From: Rossellomorea vietnamensis
GTDB lineage: Bacteria; Bacillota; Bacilli; Bacillales; Bacillaceae_B
Direction: 5' to 3'
DNA length: 64,000 bases
NCBI RefSeq assembly: GCF_008180415.1
Contig: NZ_VTEI01000002.1
Span: 330,518-394,517, forward strand
Position 1 is the first letter of the stretch. Each line of letters opens with the position of its first letter. Below are positions 9,444-17,155 of the stretch, in pieces. A program made the position numbers and the translations under genes. Under the pieces are notes generated by a model. It did not search any database and had not been told where the DNA came from. It was given only the letters and a program-made list of their open reading frames with translations.

Positions 9444-9788
9444 ATGAAAAAACTATTAAATCGACTGCTGGCCATGTTGCTTTGCGCGTTATTAATTTAT
9501 TCTGCGGCACACCGTCCGACAGAACAAGATTTTAATAGGTGGCTGAAAAATGAATATGGCCTCTCCTGCGGCCCCGTTTCTTGTACAATGAAGGATCAGG
9601 AATCAGATGAATACCGCACTTTGATTATAACCGGCTCTAAAACAAAAGACGGATACCTTCTGTTTAATACAATATCAAGAACGTTTGAAGGCAAAGAAGG
9701 AAATCAGACAGTCATCAAGGCTATCGGTTTTTTGGGGAGCTATTATACACTGGTTGAAGAAAGTGACCACATCATTCCCAGCGGTTAG
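9444..9788 (+). CDS. Hypothetical secreted or membrane-anchored protein
   Basis: I do not recognise this 114-residue protein. The N terminus (MKKLLNRLLAMLLCALLIYSAA) is a signal peptide or anchor with a basic start and one hydrophobic stretch. The rest is soluble and contains two cysteines close together (SCGPVSCTM), perhaps a disulfide outside the cell. The core DEYRTLIITGSKTKDGYLLF suggests beta strands. GAGAGG precedes the ATG by about 9 bp. It converges on the dedA-like gene with 2 bp between stop codons. Confidence 0.65.
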   Translation: MKKLLNRLLAMLLCALLIYSAAHRPTEQDFNRWLKNEYGLSCGPVSCTMKDQESDEYRTLIITGSKTKDGYLLFNTISRTFEGKEGNQTVIKAIGFLGSYYTLVEESDHIIPSG

Positions 9789-9790
9789 TT

Positions 9791-10399
9791 TTATTCTCCT
9801 CTATTCATGATGGTTCTCGAAGATTGTTTCCTCCTTTTGAAATAACAAAACCCAATCAGTGCGAAGAACACAATCACAGCCGCTGCCGCAGCGACTAAAG
9901 AAAGATGTTCAATGATAATTGTAAAAGTGGATGGAAAAAGCCTGCCTATCTGAAAATAAATCATGCACCAAATAAAGGCAGCAGGATAAGCAGCCATCAT
10001 GAAGGTGCGGAAAGATATTCCCGACGCACCCGCTATATAGGGCATGACCAAGCGGACACCTGGTATGAAATAACTGAAAGATATCCCGATTGGACCGTAC
10101 TGTCTCAACCAGGTTTGAGCCTTGCGGTAAAGCTTTTTTGATTTAGATGTTTCAATTTTATACAGAACACGTGCCTTTGCCCATCTTCCGACTCCATAAC
10201 CAAATGTGCCTGAACTGATGATACCCAAGTAGGTTGATGTAAAGGCGAGGACAGGCGAATAGCCTCTCCATTCTGTGAGCACACCTGAAAAGGCTGCTGC
10301 TGCTTCATTGGGCAGCGGCAGTCCTATAAAAATCAGCCAGCTGAATATAAACATGGCAAAATAGCCTAGATCATTTACGAGTTCTATCAAGAAAGCCAT
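9791..10399 (-). CDS. DedA-family membrane protein
   Basis: A 202-residue integral membrane protein of the DedA/VTT family. These proteins support membrane homeostasis and lipid-carrier (undecaprenyl phosphate or phosphatidylethanolamine) flipping. Four to five hydrophobic segments are visible. The conserved stretch ISFSYFIPGVRLVMPYIAGA near residues 108-128 carries the family's Arg and Pro. An N-terminal GLPLPNEAAAAFSGVLTEW segment is typical of the first re-entrant helix. AGGAGGAAGAGC precedes the ATG. Which branch of the family it belongs to cannot be told by eye. A more distant relative is at 62272. Confidence 0.85.
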   Translation of the reverse strand: MAFLIELVNDLGYFAMFIFSWLIFIGLPLPNEAAAAFSGVLTEWRGYSPVLAFTSTYLGIISSGTFGYGVGRWAKARVLYKIETSKSKKLYRKAQTWLRQYGPIGISFSYFIPGVRLVMPYIAGASGISFRTFMMAAYPAAFIWCMIYFQIGRLFPSTFTIIIEHLSLVAAAAAVIVFFALIGFCYFKRRKQSSRTIMNRGE

Positions 10400-10433
10400 G
10401 CTCTTCCTCCTGTCTTAATAGCTATCAGGTTGT

Positions 10434-11228
10434 TTATCTATTATACACCCAATAGTCATATTCAGCGTATTGTTTAAACCCGAGCTTCTTTAAAACAGGA
10501 GAGGAGTGGCCTTGTCTGGCTTGGCAAGTTGCAAGGATAGCTCCCTTACTTCTGGCATGAGCCAAGCGGAAGTTGACCATTTCAGAATAAATTCCCTGAT
10601 GCCTTAATTCAGGGAGCACCCCTCCTCCATTCATGAACATCGTCCGGCCGTCACTGCTGTACCTGTAATTACTGTACCCCGCCGGCTTGGAATCCTTACG
10701 AGCCAATATATATCCCCCTTTCCTGTAAGGGGAGGTTATATAACTTTTTCTTTGGTCGAAAAGCTTTCCATACTGATCTTCCTGGTACCCCCAAATTGTT
10801 GAAGATACTTCTACCAGACTTTGTATTTCTTCTTCATCCTCTACATCACTCAATCGGATTTCTCTGTTTTGAGGCAAGGATGCAGGCAGATTGTTCAACA
10901 TGCAGGCAAGCCCGTCATATCTGTCTGTCATTTCATATCCATCAGCTTTTAATAATGGGGACAGCAAGCTGCTCTGAGATCTCTCCAGCCAGAGACTGAA
11001 AGAATTCTCTCCAAAAAAGGCCTTCACCTTCCGCCATTTATTCATTCTGCAGTCAGGATCAGTAGCGGACAACTCCACTACTTTATTACTGAAAACATTG
11101 TTTAATCGCGGATTCTTTATCGCTCTCAATCCGTCTTCTTCTAAAGTTTCAATATAAGAAGGGATCCATTCTTTTTCATAATCCCAATGGTGGGCATCGA
11201 TTGCCTTAATAATTTCATTAGTGTTCAT
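10434..11228 (-). CDS. GNAT-family N-acetyltransferase
   Basis: A 264-residue protein whose C-terminal half is a GNAT acetyltransferase domain. The acetyl-CoA loop region reads LPELRHQGIYSEMVNFRLAHA (Q/RxxGxx motif), preceded by the beta-bulge strand KPAGYSNYRYSSDGRTMFMNGGG. It ends with SPVLKKLGFKQYAEYDYW, the usual closing strand. The N-terminal 110 residues are a second, degenerate domain. The substrate cannot be inferred. It is downstream, on the same strand, of the gamma-glutamylcyclotransferase gene, but the 120-bp gap makes co-transcription uncertain. Confidence 0.8.
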   Translation of the reverse strand: MNTNEIIKAIDAHHWDYEKEWIPSYIETLEEDGLRAIKNPRLNNVFSNKVVELSATDPDCRMNKWRKVKAFFGENSFSLWLERSQSSLLSPLLKADGYEMTDRYDGLACMLNNLPASLPQNREIRLSDVEDEEEIQSLVEVSSTIWGYQEDQYGKLFDQRKSYITSPYRKGGYILARKDSKPAGYSNYRYSSDGRTMFMNGGGVLPELRHQGIYSEMVNFRLAHARSKGAILATCQARQGHSSPVLKKLGFKQYAEYDYWVYNR

Positions 11229-11348
11229 TCATTTCACCTTTATAAAATTTTCTTTTTGCTCTAAATGGTGAGTATTGCCGACCACAACTTTCTACAGCCG
11301 GCCAGCATGTGTCTGCGGTCCAATCCAGGAGCCAAGCCGCCATCTCAC

Positions 11349-12221
11349 TTATTCAGACAAAAGCCCATCAACTTCCTGTTCGGACATTCCCAGCAATAAC
11401 AGCTGTTTTTTTAACTTCAAATGATACTCCTGGCTGACGAAAGGCAGGGCCCCCCTTAGGATTTCTCTCGCATAATGAGCCGGCGGCCTGGTTTCTTCAC
11501 CTTTGTGATTTACAATGAACGTCAGCACATTGGGAATCACCACATCATTGACTTCTATATTCACAAGTGCAGCCCTATAATTGCCGGGTACCACGCCTTC
11601 TCTTTTGTAAAGATAATCCACAGCCTCGAACGGAAGTCTGTATACTATACCTTCTGTCGTTCCTCCATCTTCAAGGATATCTCCCCGGCCTCCATCTTCC
11701 ACAATAAAGGTATATTTCATTGAGTAACCATTCAAAATTCCTTTCCCCAGAGGTTCTCGGAAATGATGATCAACCCCTGCAAGCTTGAATCGTTCAAGAT
11801 CCATACACGAACCATAGGCAAAATAAAGAAGAGATTCTGGTTTTTGCTGCATAAAAGTATGTAATGTCCAGTCGCCCGAAGCTATACGCTCCTGGAAAAG
11901 CGATGATTGATATCCAGTGTAACATATGACATCAACCGGACCTTTGTCGGTTTGTACAGGAGCCGACTGTCTTAAATAAAGGTTATGATCTCTGTTTTCC
12001 TTATAATCTTCTAATTCATCGATGCTCGCCAGCACAGCCGGATTAATTTCATATATTTCTCCAAATACCCTCTCGTTCCCTTCTTTTAGAGCAGGATAGC
12101 CTTCACCAGTGTCATACAGCTCACCATTCATCCAGGCTTGCTCTGACACCAGGCTGGACTTTTCCAGGTAGTAATGGTATTTTTGATTTTTCCTTAAAGA
12201 TCCATACACAAACAGTTTCAT
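11349..12221 (-). CDS. ykqA: Double-domain gamma-glutamylcyclotransferase-like protein (YkqA-like)
   Basis: A 290-residue protein built from two AIG2/GGCT-type domains. The first begins at once with MKLFVYGSLRKNQKY and contains GEGYPALKEG and VFGEIYEI. The second starts near residue 130 with LYFAYGSCMDLERF and contains VEDGGRGDILEDGG and EGIVYRLP. The YGS(L/C) glycine loop is the substrate pocket of the family, which releases 5-oxoproline from gamma-glutamyl compounds. The length and two-domain plan match B. subtilis YkqA. A product of 5-oxoproline would connect with the pxpABC genes at 34.7-37.2 kb, an inference only. Confidence 0.82.
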   Translation of the reverse strand: MKLFVYGSLRKNQKYHYYLEKSSLVSEQAWMNGELYDTGEGYPALKEGNERVFGEIYEINPAVLASIDELEDYKENRDHNLYLRQSAPVQTDKGPVDVICYTGYQSSLFQERIASGDWTLHTFMQQKPESLLYFAYGSCMDLERFKLAGVDHHFREPLGKGILNGYSMKYTFIVEDGGRGDILEDGGTTEGIVYRLPFEAVDYLYKREGVVPGNYRAALVNIEVNDVVIPNVLTFIVNHKGEETRPPAHYAREILRGALPFVSQEYHLKLKKQLLLLGMSEQEVDGLLSE

Positions 12222-12620
12222 TGTTTCTATGTAACCCCCTGTTGAATTGACTTCAAATGTTATTCGTTAACCTCTGACCCAGCACATCATTATTGTCTTT
12301 CTACACTATATGAATAAACTCCTTTTTTCAAGCATGGTCATATCCCTATATATATCTATTACTCTGAAAGTTCATCTCGCATATTTTTGAATAAATTATA
12401 GAAAATGTACTCCATTTACATGCAGGGGGCCTTCATGCATGCTCGTACTAACAGCAATCCAGCAGGTTGGCAAGTAATCCTTATTGCTGGAAAGTGCGGG
12501 ACGAAACACACCCCACCTATCACTAAGGCGCTACCTTACATATGCAGTGCGATTTACAGCAGCATTAAGACATACTTAGGTGACTTAAATTAAAAATACA
12601 TAAATCTGCGTAATTAAATG

Positions 12621-12658
12621 ATGAAGCCGGCTGCTGAAACAGCAGACCGGCTTCATTT
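12621..12658 (-). terminator. Stem-loop after the acyl-CoA synthetase gene
   Basis: GAAGCCGGCTGCT and AGCAGACCGGCTTC form a long stem just beyond the stop codon at 12662. The T run on the minus strand is weak. The 12222-12620 gap shows nothing else I can support. Confidence 0.65.
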
Positions 12659-12661
12659 CAT

Positions 12662-14302
12662 TTAACGCTGCAAGGCCTTCCTTTCAGCCTCTTCTCTCAA
12701 TCTGAACTTTTGTATCTTTCCTGAAGCTGTCATAGGATATTCGTCTGTAAACTCAATATAGCGCGGAATCTTATGACGGGAAATTCTTCCTGTGCAGTAT
12801 TCTCGCAGTTCCTCGGCCGTTGCTGTTACATCTTCTTTAAGGATGACCCATGCCATGACCTCTTCTCCATATACTTCATCAGGTATTCCAACAACTTGAA
12901 CATCCATGACTTTGGAGTGAGTATATAAAAACTCCTCTATTTCCCGAGGATAAATATTCTCCCCTCCCCTGATAATCATATCCTTCAGCCTTCCAGTGAT
13001 TCTGCAGTATCCATTTTCATCCATAACGGCGAGATCCCCCGTATGAAGCCAGCCATCAGAATCAATGGCAGAGGATGTGGCTTCCTCATTTTTATAGTAG
13101 CCTTTCATGACATGATACCCTCGTGTGCACAGTTCCCCTTGCGTTCCTGAAGGCACCTCTTCAGCTGTGCCGGGGTTTACAATCTTCACTTCCACATTGG
13201 GCAGTGCACGCCCTACTGTTTCAACCCGAAGTTCAATTGGATCATCTGTCCTGGTCTGAGTAATAACAGGAGAAGCTTCGGTTTGGCCATACGCAATTGT
13301 TATCTGATCAGCACCCATCCTTTCTATGACACCCTTCATTACTTCAATGGGACAGTTGCTGCCTGCCATGATTCCCGTCCGAAGAGAAGAAAGATCAAAT
13401 TGGTCGAATTCGGGGTGGTTCAGTTCTGCGATGAACATTGTCGGTACCCCGTGCAGCCCCGTACATTTTTCATTCTGAACTGTTTCTAATACCGTTCTGG
13501 GATTGAACTCCTGCACAGGAACCATAGCAGCACCTACAGATACACATGCCATGGTTCCAAGTACGCACCCAAAGCAATGGAAAAAAGGAACAGGGATACA
13601 TAAGCGGTCCTGCTCGGTTAACTTCATACATTGCGCAATATTGTAAGCGTTATTCACTATATTGCTGTGGGTGAGCATTACCCCTTTAGGGAAGCCGGTT
13701 GTTCCTGAAGTGTACTGCATATTTATGACATCATGAGGCTTCAGGCTTCCCATGCGTTCAACCAATTCTGACTCTTCAACTGAATCAGCCATATTTAAAA
13801 TATCCTGCCAATTGTATGTACCGCTGTATCGATTCTCACTGAGGACAATAACATTCCGTAAGCTGGGCAGGCGTTTGCTCTCCAGGTTTCCAGGCTGAGA
13901 ATTTTTTAATTCAGGACATATTTCATAAAGCATCTCGATATATGAAGCATCTCGATATTGGTCCATCAAGAGAATGGTAGTTGCGTCTGACTGTTTCAGC
14001 AAATATTCCAGTTCAGCCGTGCGATAATTGGTATTGACTGTTACCAACACAGCACCCATCTTCCCAGTAGCAAACTGACTGGCAAGCCACTCGGGAGTAT
14101 TAGTCGACCAAACAGCCATATGCTCCCCTTTCTGCAGTCCCAGTCCCATTAAGCCCCTTGCCACTTTTCTGCAGTGTTGATCAAACTCTCCATAAGACAT
14201 TCTTAAATTGCGGTCACTGTAAATGACTGCCTCTCTTTCCCCTTGTAATTCAGCCTTCTCTTCCAGTAATCTTCCTACAGTGACATTCAATAAATTAGTC
14301 AA
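12662..14302 (-). CDS. yngI: AMP-binding acyl-CoA synthetase (YngI-like)
   Basis: A 546-residue adenylate-forming ligase that activates a carboxylic acid with ATP and joins it to CoA. Visible motifs are the P-loop YTSGTTGFPKGVMLTHSNI, the AMP-binding YGQTEASPVI, the hinge GDLAVMDENGYCRITGRLKD and the catalytic-lysine region PMTASGKIQKF near the C terminus. Length and the N-terminal pattern VGRLLEE match B. subtilis YngI. I chose the TTG at 14302, which has GGGGGA 6 bp upstream and aligns with YngI's start; a TTG 18 bp earlier (14320) is possible. No neighbouring yng genes are present. Chain-length preference is unknown. Confidence 0.87.
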   Translation of the reverse strand: MTNLLNVTVGRLLEEKAELQGEREAVIYSDRNLRMSYGEFDQHCRKVARGLMGLGLQKGEHMAVWSTNTPEWLASQFATGKMGAVLVTVNTNYRTAELEYLLKQSDATTILLMDQYRDASYIEMLYEICPELKNSQPGNLESKRLPSLRNVIVLSENRYSGTYNWQDILNMADSVEESELVERMGSLKPHDVINMQYTSGTTGFPKGVMLTHSNIVNNAYNIAQCMKLTEQDRLCIPVPFFHCFGCVLGTMACVSVGAAMVPVQEFNPRTVLETVQNEKCTGLHGVPTMFIAELNHPEFDQFDLSSLRTGIMAGSNCPIEVMKGVIERMGADQITIAYGQTEASPVITQTRTDDPIELRVETVGRALPNVEVKIVNPGTAEEVPSGTQGELCTRGYHVMKGYYKNEEATSSAIDSDGWLHTGDLAVMDENGYCRITGRLKDMIIRGGENIYPREIEEFLYTHSKVMDVQVVGIPDEVYGEEVMAWVILKEDVTATAEELREYCTGRISRHKIPRYIEFTDEYPMTASGKIQKFRLREEAERKALQR

Positions 14303-14494
14303 AGTATATCCCCCATTCAAGCAAAAGATTTTTCCTTTGTGGATTGGAAGCGATCTGCACTACTTGAAGTTCTCCACATCTCCCGCCCTTATATTATCAT
14401 AAATTTCGGAATATTAAAAATGCAACACTGTGTACTTCGTTTTCTTTCTTTATTGGTATGTAATTCAGCAATACGCACTCCTTTAAAGAAGGCT

Positions 14495-14540
14495 GTTTTA
14501 CATAAATTGCTGCCTTCTAAAAAATTCCAAGGGCTTAAAC
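14495..14540 (+). repeat. MITE-A left-end fragment
   Basis: AAGGCTGTTTTACATAAATT followed by GCTGCCTTC resembles the left terminal repeat of MITE-A. The right end is missing. It is part of the 14303-15489 gap. Confidence 0.5.
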
Positions 14541-14729
14541 GAGGGCACCACCGGTCACTGCCTCTAATTAGTACCCTTCTGTCTTTCCAGCGGTGGCAGG
14601 AAAATAAAAAACACCACTGGATTCTAACGCTGATGCAGAATAGAGAGCAAGAAAAAAGTCAACCTCCTCTTCCTCTTTAAGGAAGGATTTTATTGACTTC
14701 ATCTTAGGTTAAAGCAAGCTTTGGATGTA

Positions 14730-14965
14730 AATAGAGGAAAGAGATTCCCTTATTTCTTAAAAAACTCTAAGAAAAGCTAAAATAGGGTAATAAATTTCCC
14801 TTAATTAGCTTAATACGCTAGAAAAATTGTACTTTTCATCATATAACGGAAAAAAGTTCCTCTATTTTCCCCGTAATGAGCTTGAAATTGCAGATAAGGG
14901 AAAAAAGTTCCCTTATTCACGGATCAGTACCCAATTAAGGGAATGACTGGACGCTCTCTCTAAAG
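14730..14965. repeat. Cluster of GGGAA...TTCCC palindromic units
   Basis: At least four short units of the form AGGGAAAAAAGTTCCCTTAT occur within about 230 bp, with variants such as ACGGAAAAAAGTTCCTCTA and AATAAATTTCCCTTAATTA. Each is a small inverted repeat. Their spacing is irregular. No gene is visible in this stretch. Confidence 0.6.
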
Positions 14966-15047
14966 CTCATTACCTTATTCACTTAATCAAGCGGAGTGGC
15001 CCTCCTCAACAAAAAACCAGCACTCTTTCATAAACTTTTTATGAAAA

Positions 15048-15086
15048 AGGCAGAATCGCTCTTGGAAGTGCGAGCGATTCTGCCTT
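15048..15086. terminator. Orphan 13-bp perfect stem-loop
   Basis: GGCAGAATCGCTC and GAGCGATTCTGCC form a perfect stem with an A-rich left side and a T-rich right side. No gene ends nearby on either strand (the closest is more than 400 bp away). Confidence 0.5.
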
Positions 15087-15120
15087 TAGACAAATTGTTG
15101 GACTTTATCAGCGGCCTGGC

Positions 15121-15252
15121 TAGAGCCCGAGTTTCTCTCTCTAAATAGGAAGAGCAGTTCTTTTCTTTCTTGCTTACCAGGGAATTTCCGTTCATTTATG
15201 GTGAACGATATTGAAATTTATATGGAATAGCAACACCGTATACGAAAAACGC
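15121..15252 (+). repeat. MITE-A (subtype 2) right half
   Basis: GGAAGAGCAGTTCTTTTCTT, then TTCATTTATGGTGAACGATA, then ATGGAATAGCAACACCGTA ending ACGAAAAACGC match the right half of the subtype seen at 8808. The left half is lost. Confidence 0.6.
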
Positions 15253-15448
15253 AAAGAAAAATTATTATTTAGCTGAAGAACTTTCGCTTACTTGTAAGCG
15301 GTGTAAATCTAAGGAGTTCACCTTTTCTTAATCACTGAACGTCTTAATCCATCGAATTGCAAATTTTTAAAGAATGGTAAAAACTTCTATAAATTTTTCT
15401 GTAATACCCCTTTTCTTCTGGCAGAAATAGTTGTAGAATAAATAGAAA

Positions 15449-15466
15449 ATATAGAAAATTCTATAT
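15449..15466. promoter_or_regulatory. Inverted repeat just upstream of sda1
   Basis: ATATAGAA and TTCTATAT form an 8-bp inverted repeat with a 2-bp centre, about 20 bp before the AGGAGG of the Sda-like gene. It may be an operator or an RNA hairpin. No known factor is assigned. Confidence 0.35.
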
Positions 15467-15489
15467 TTAATTTTCCTAGGAGGTTTTCC

Positions 15490-15624
15490 ATGAGGATTAT
15501 GAGTAATGAACAGTTGGTTGCAGCTTATCGTGACGCGGAGAAAACCGGAACTGATCGTGACTGGATTCAAATGTTGAAGAAGGAGATTCATAGTCGAGGA
15601 ATAAGGCCAATTAGGAAGATATAA
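15490..15624 (+). CDS. sda: Sda-like sporulation kinase inhibitor (first copy)
   Basis: A 44-residue protein. Sda is a helical hairpin that binds sporulation histidine kinases and blocks their autophosphorylation when DNA replication is incomplete. The visible sequence (MRIMSNEQLVAAYRDAEK, then DRDWIQMLKKEIHSRG) lines up without gaps with B. subtilis Sda over the MR-LS-E-LI-Y-A and RDFI-LI-EI-RR positions. AGGAGG lies 6 bp before the ATG at 15490 and a terminator follows the stop. No clear DnaA or LexA box was found upstream, unlike the B. subtilis gene. A second homologue is at 44297-44443. Confidence 0.8.
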   Translation: MRIMSNEQLVAAYRDAEKTGTDRDWIQMLKKEIHSRGIRPIRKI

Positions 15625-15688
15625 GCCTAAATTTGATACTTAAGAAAACCGAATGTTTCTGCAGTACCCCCTGAGTGAAAGATAGTCT

Positions 15689-15723
15689 GAGAGAGCCTTT
15701 TCTAAGGCTTTCTCCTTTTTTTA
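15689..15723 (+). terminator. Terminator of sda1
   Basis: GAGAGAGCC pairs with GGCTTTCTC (one G-U) and is followed by a T-rich tract. It lies 65 bp after the stop codon. Confidence 0.75.
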
Positions 15724-15840
15724 GGTTCAATAGCTGCTGACTTCGCTGAGCGACTGCCTGAAATCATTTATTGTGAATTCTTAATGATTGTCTATGCTGC
15801 TTGCTATATTCTTAGAAACAGCACGTTTTAAATGCCCTTT

Positions 15841-15876
15841 TAAAAAAACACCAGCAGAAGCATTCTGCTGGTGTTT
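15841..15876 (-). terminator. Terminator of odhA-odhB
   Basis: On the minus strand ACACCAGCAGAA and TTCTGCTGGTGT form a 12-bp stem followed by T7, directly after the odhB stop. Confidence 0.9.
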
Positions 15877-15888
15877 TCAACTTATCTA

Positions 15889-17136
15889 TTATCCTTCAAG
15901 CAGCAAATCTTCAGGATTTTCAAGAAGATTTTTGATTGTGGAAAGGAATCCAACCGCTTCTTTACCATCAATGATACGGTGGTCATAAGAAAGGGCAATA
16001 TACATCATTGGACGATTTTCAATTGTGTCTTTATCAATTGCAACTGGACGAAGCTGGATTGTATGCATTCCAAGGATACCTACTTGAGGTCCATTCAGGA
16101 TTGGCGTGGAAAGCAATGATCCAAATACACCGCCGTTTGTGATAGTGAATGATCCGCCTTGAAGGTCGCTGAGAGCTAATTTGTTCTTCCTTGCTTTTGT
16201 AGCAAGCTCCATGATTTCGCCTTCGATTTCTGCGAAGTTTTTCCGGTCACAGTCTCTTACTACCGGTACTACAAGACCATCATCAGTTGAAACCGCAACT
16301 CCTACATCATAGTACTTCTTAAGCACAACTTCATTGCCGTCGATTTCAGCATTTACATATGGATATTTCTTCAGTGCTGCTACGACTGCTTTAGTGAAGA
16401 ATGACATAAACCCTAGGCGTACATCATGAGACTCAAAGAATTTATCTTTTTTGCGCTTGCGCAATTCCATTACCTTTGACATATCAATTTCATTGAAGGT
16501 CGTAAGCATTGCAGCGTTTTGCTGAACTTCAACCAGGCGTTTGGCGATCGTCTGGCGTCTGCGTGACATTTTTTCACGTACAACCGGTTTACCATTATCT
16601 TGCTTAGGTGCAGCGGCTGGTTTGCTTTCAGATGCTGCAGGCTTAGAAGGAGCAGCCTGTGGCTTGTTCTCATAAGCTTCAATATCTTGTTTGCGAACTC
16701 TTCCAAGCGGGTCTGTAGACACCTGTGATAAGTCGATGCCTTTTTCACGAGCAAGCTTGCGAGCAGCAGGAGATGCGATTACACGCTCTTTTTTGCTGTC
16801 TTGATCATCCTGTTTTGAAGAAGTTTCTTCCGGTTGTGCTTCTTCTTTTGGAGCTTCAACTTTTTCCTCTGCTGCATTTCCAGAAGACGCCGGCTGTTGT
16901 CCGCCTTCACCGACTATCGCAATGACCTGGCCTACTTCTACCGTATCTCCTTCTTCAGCTTTTAACTCCTGAATAGTTCCTGCTTCCTCAGAAATGACTT
17001 CCACGTTGACCTTATCTGTTTCAAGTTCAACAATGTATTCCCCTTTTTCAACATAGTCTCCCGGTTGCTTCAGCCACTGGGCAATTGTACCCTCTGTAAT
17101 GGATTCTGCTAATTCTGGTACTTTAATTTCTGCCAC
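15889..17136 (-). CDS. odhB: Dihydrolipoyl succinyltransferase, E2 of 2-oxoglutarate dehydrogenase
   Basis: A 415-residue E2 core enzyme that transfers the succinyl group from lipoamide to CoA in the citric acid cycle. Domains in order: one lipoyl domain (residues 1-78, lipoylated Lys42 within [12 protein letters not shown]); a Glu/Pro/Ala-rich linker; a peripheral subunit-binding domain ([20 protein letters not shown], about 117-150); a second Pro/Ala linker; and the acyltransferase domain from about 185, ending with catalytic [12 protein letters not shown] (His386, Asp390). It lies 19 bp downstream of odhA on the same strand, forming the usual odhAB operon. The E3 (lpd) gene is elsewhere. 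Confidence 0.97.
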   Translation of the reverse strand: MAEIKVPELAESITEGTIAQWLKQPGDYVEKGEYIVELETDKVNVEVISEEAGTIQELKAEEGDTVEVGQVIAIVGEGGQQPASSGNAAEEKVEAPKEEAQPEETSSKQDDQDSKKERVIASPAARKLAREKGIDLSQVSTDPLGRVRKQDIEAYENKPQAAPSKPAASESKPAAAPKQDNGKPVVREKMSRRRQTIAKRLVEVQQNAAMLTTFNEIDMSKVMELRKRKKDKFFESHDVRLGFMSFFTKAVVAALKKYPYVNAEIDGNEVVLKKYYDVGVAVSTDDGLVVPVVRDCDRKNFAEIEGEIMELATKARKNKLALSDLQGGSFTITNGGVFGSLLSTPILNGPQVGILGMHTIQLRPVAIDKDTIENRPMMYIALSYDHRIIDGKEAVGFLSTIKNLLENPEDLLLEG

Positions 17137-17155
17137 TTTGTCTTCCTCCTCCTGT

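Noticed and set aside
12405..12593. A 62-codon frame between the cyclotransferase and acyl-CoA synthetase genes
   Set aside because: No ribosome site and no recognisable features; the gap otherwise holds only a stem-loop.
14339..14680. A 113-codon plus-strand open frame near a MITE fragment
   Set aside because: Composition is unlike a protein-coding gene, there is no ribosome site, and it overlaps MITE-like sequence.
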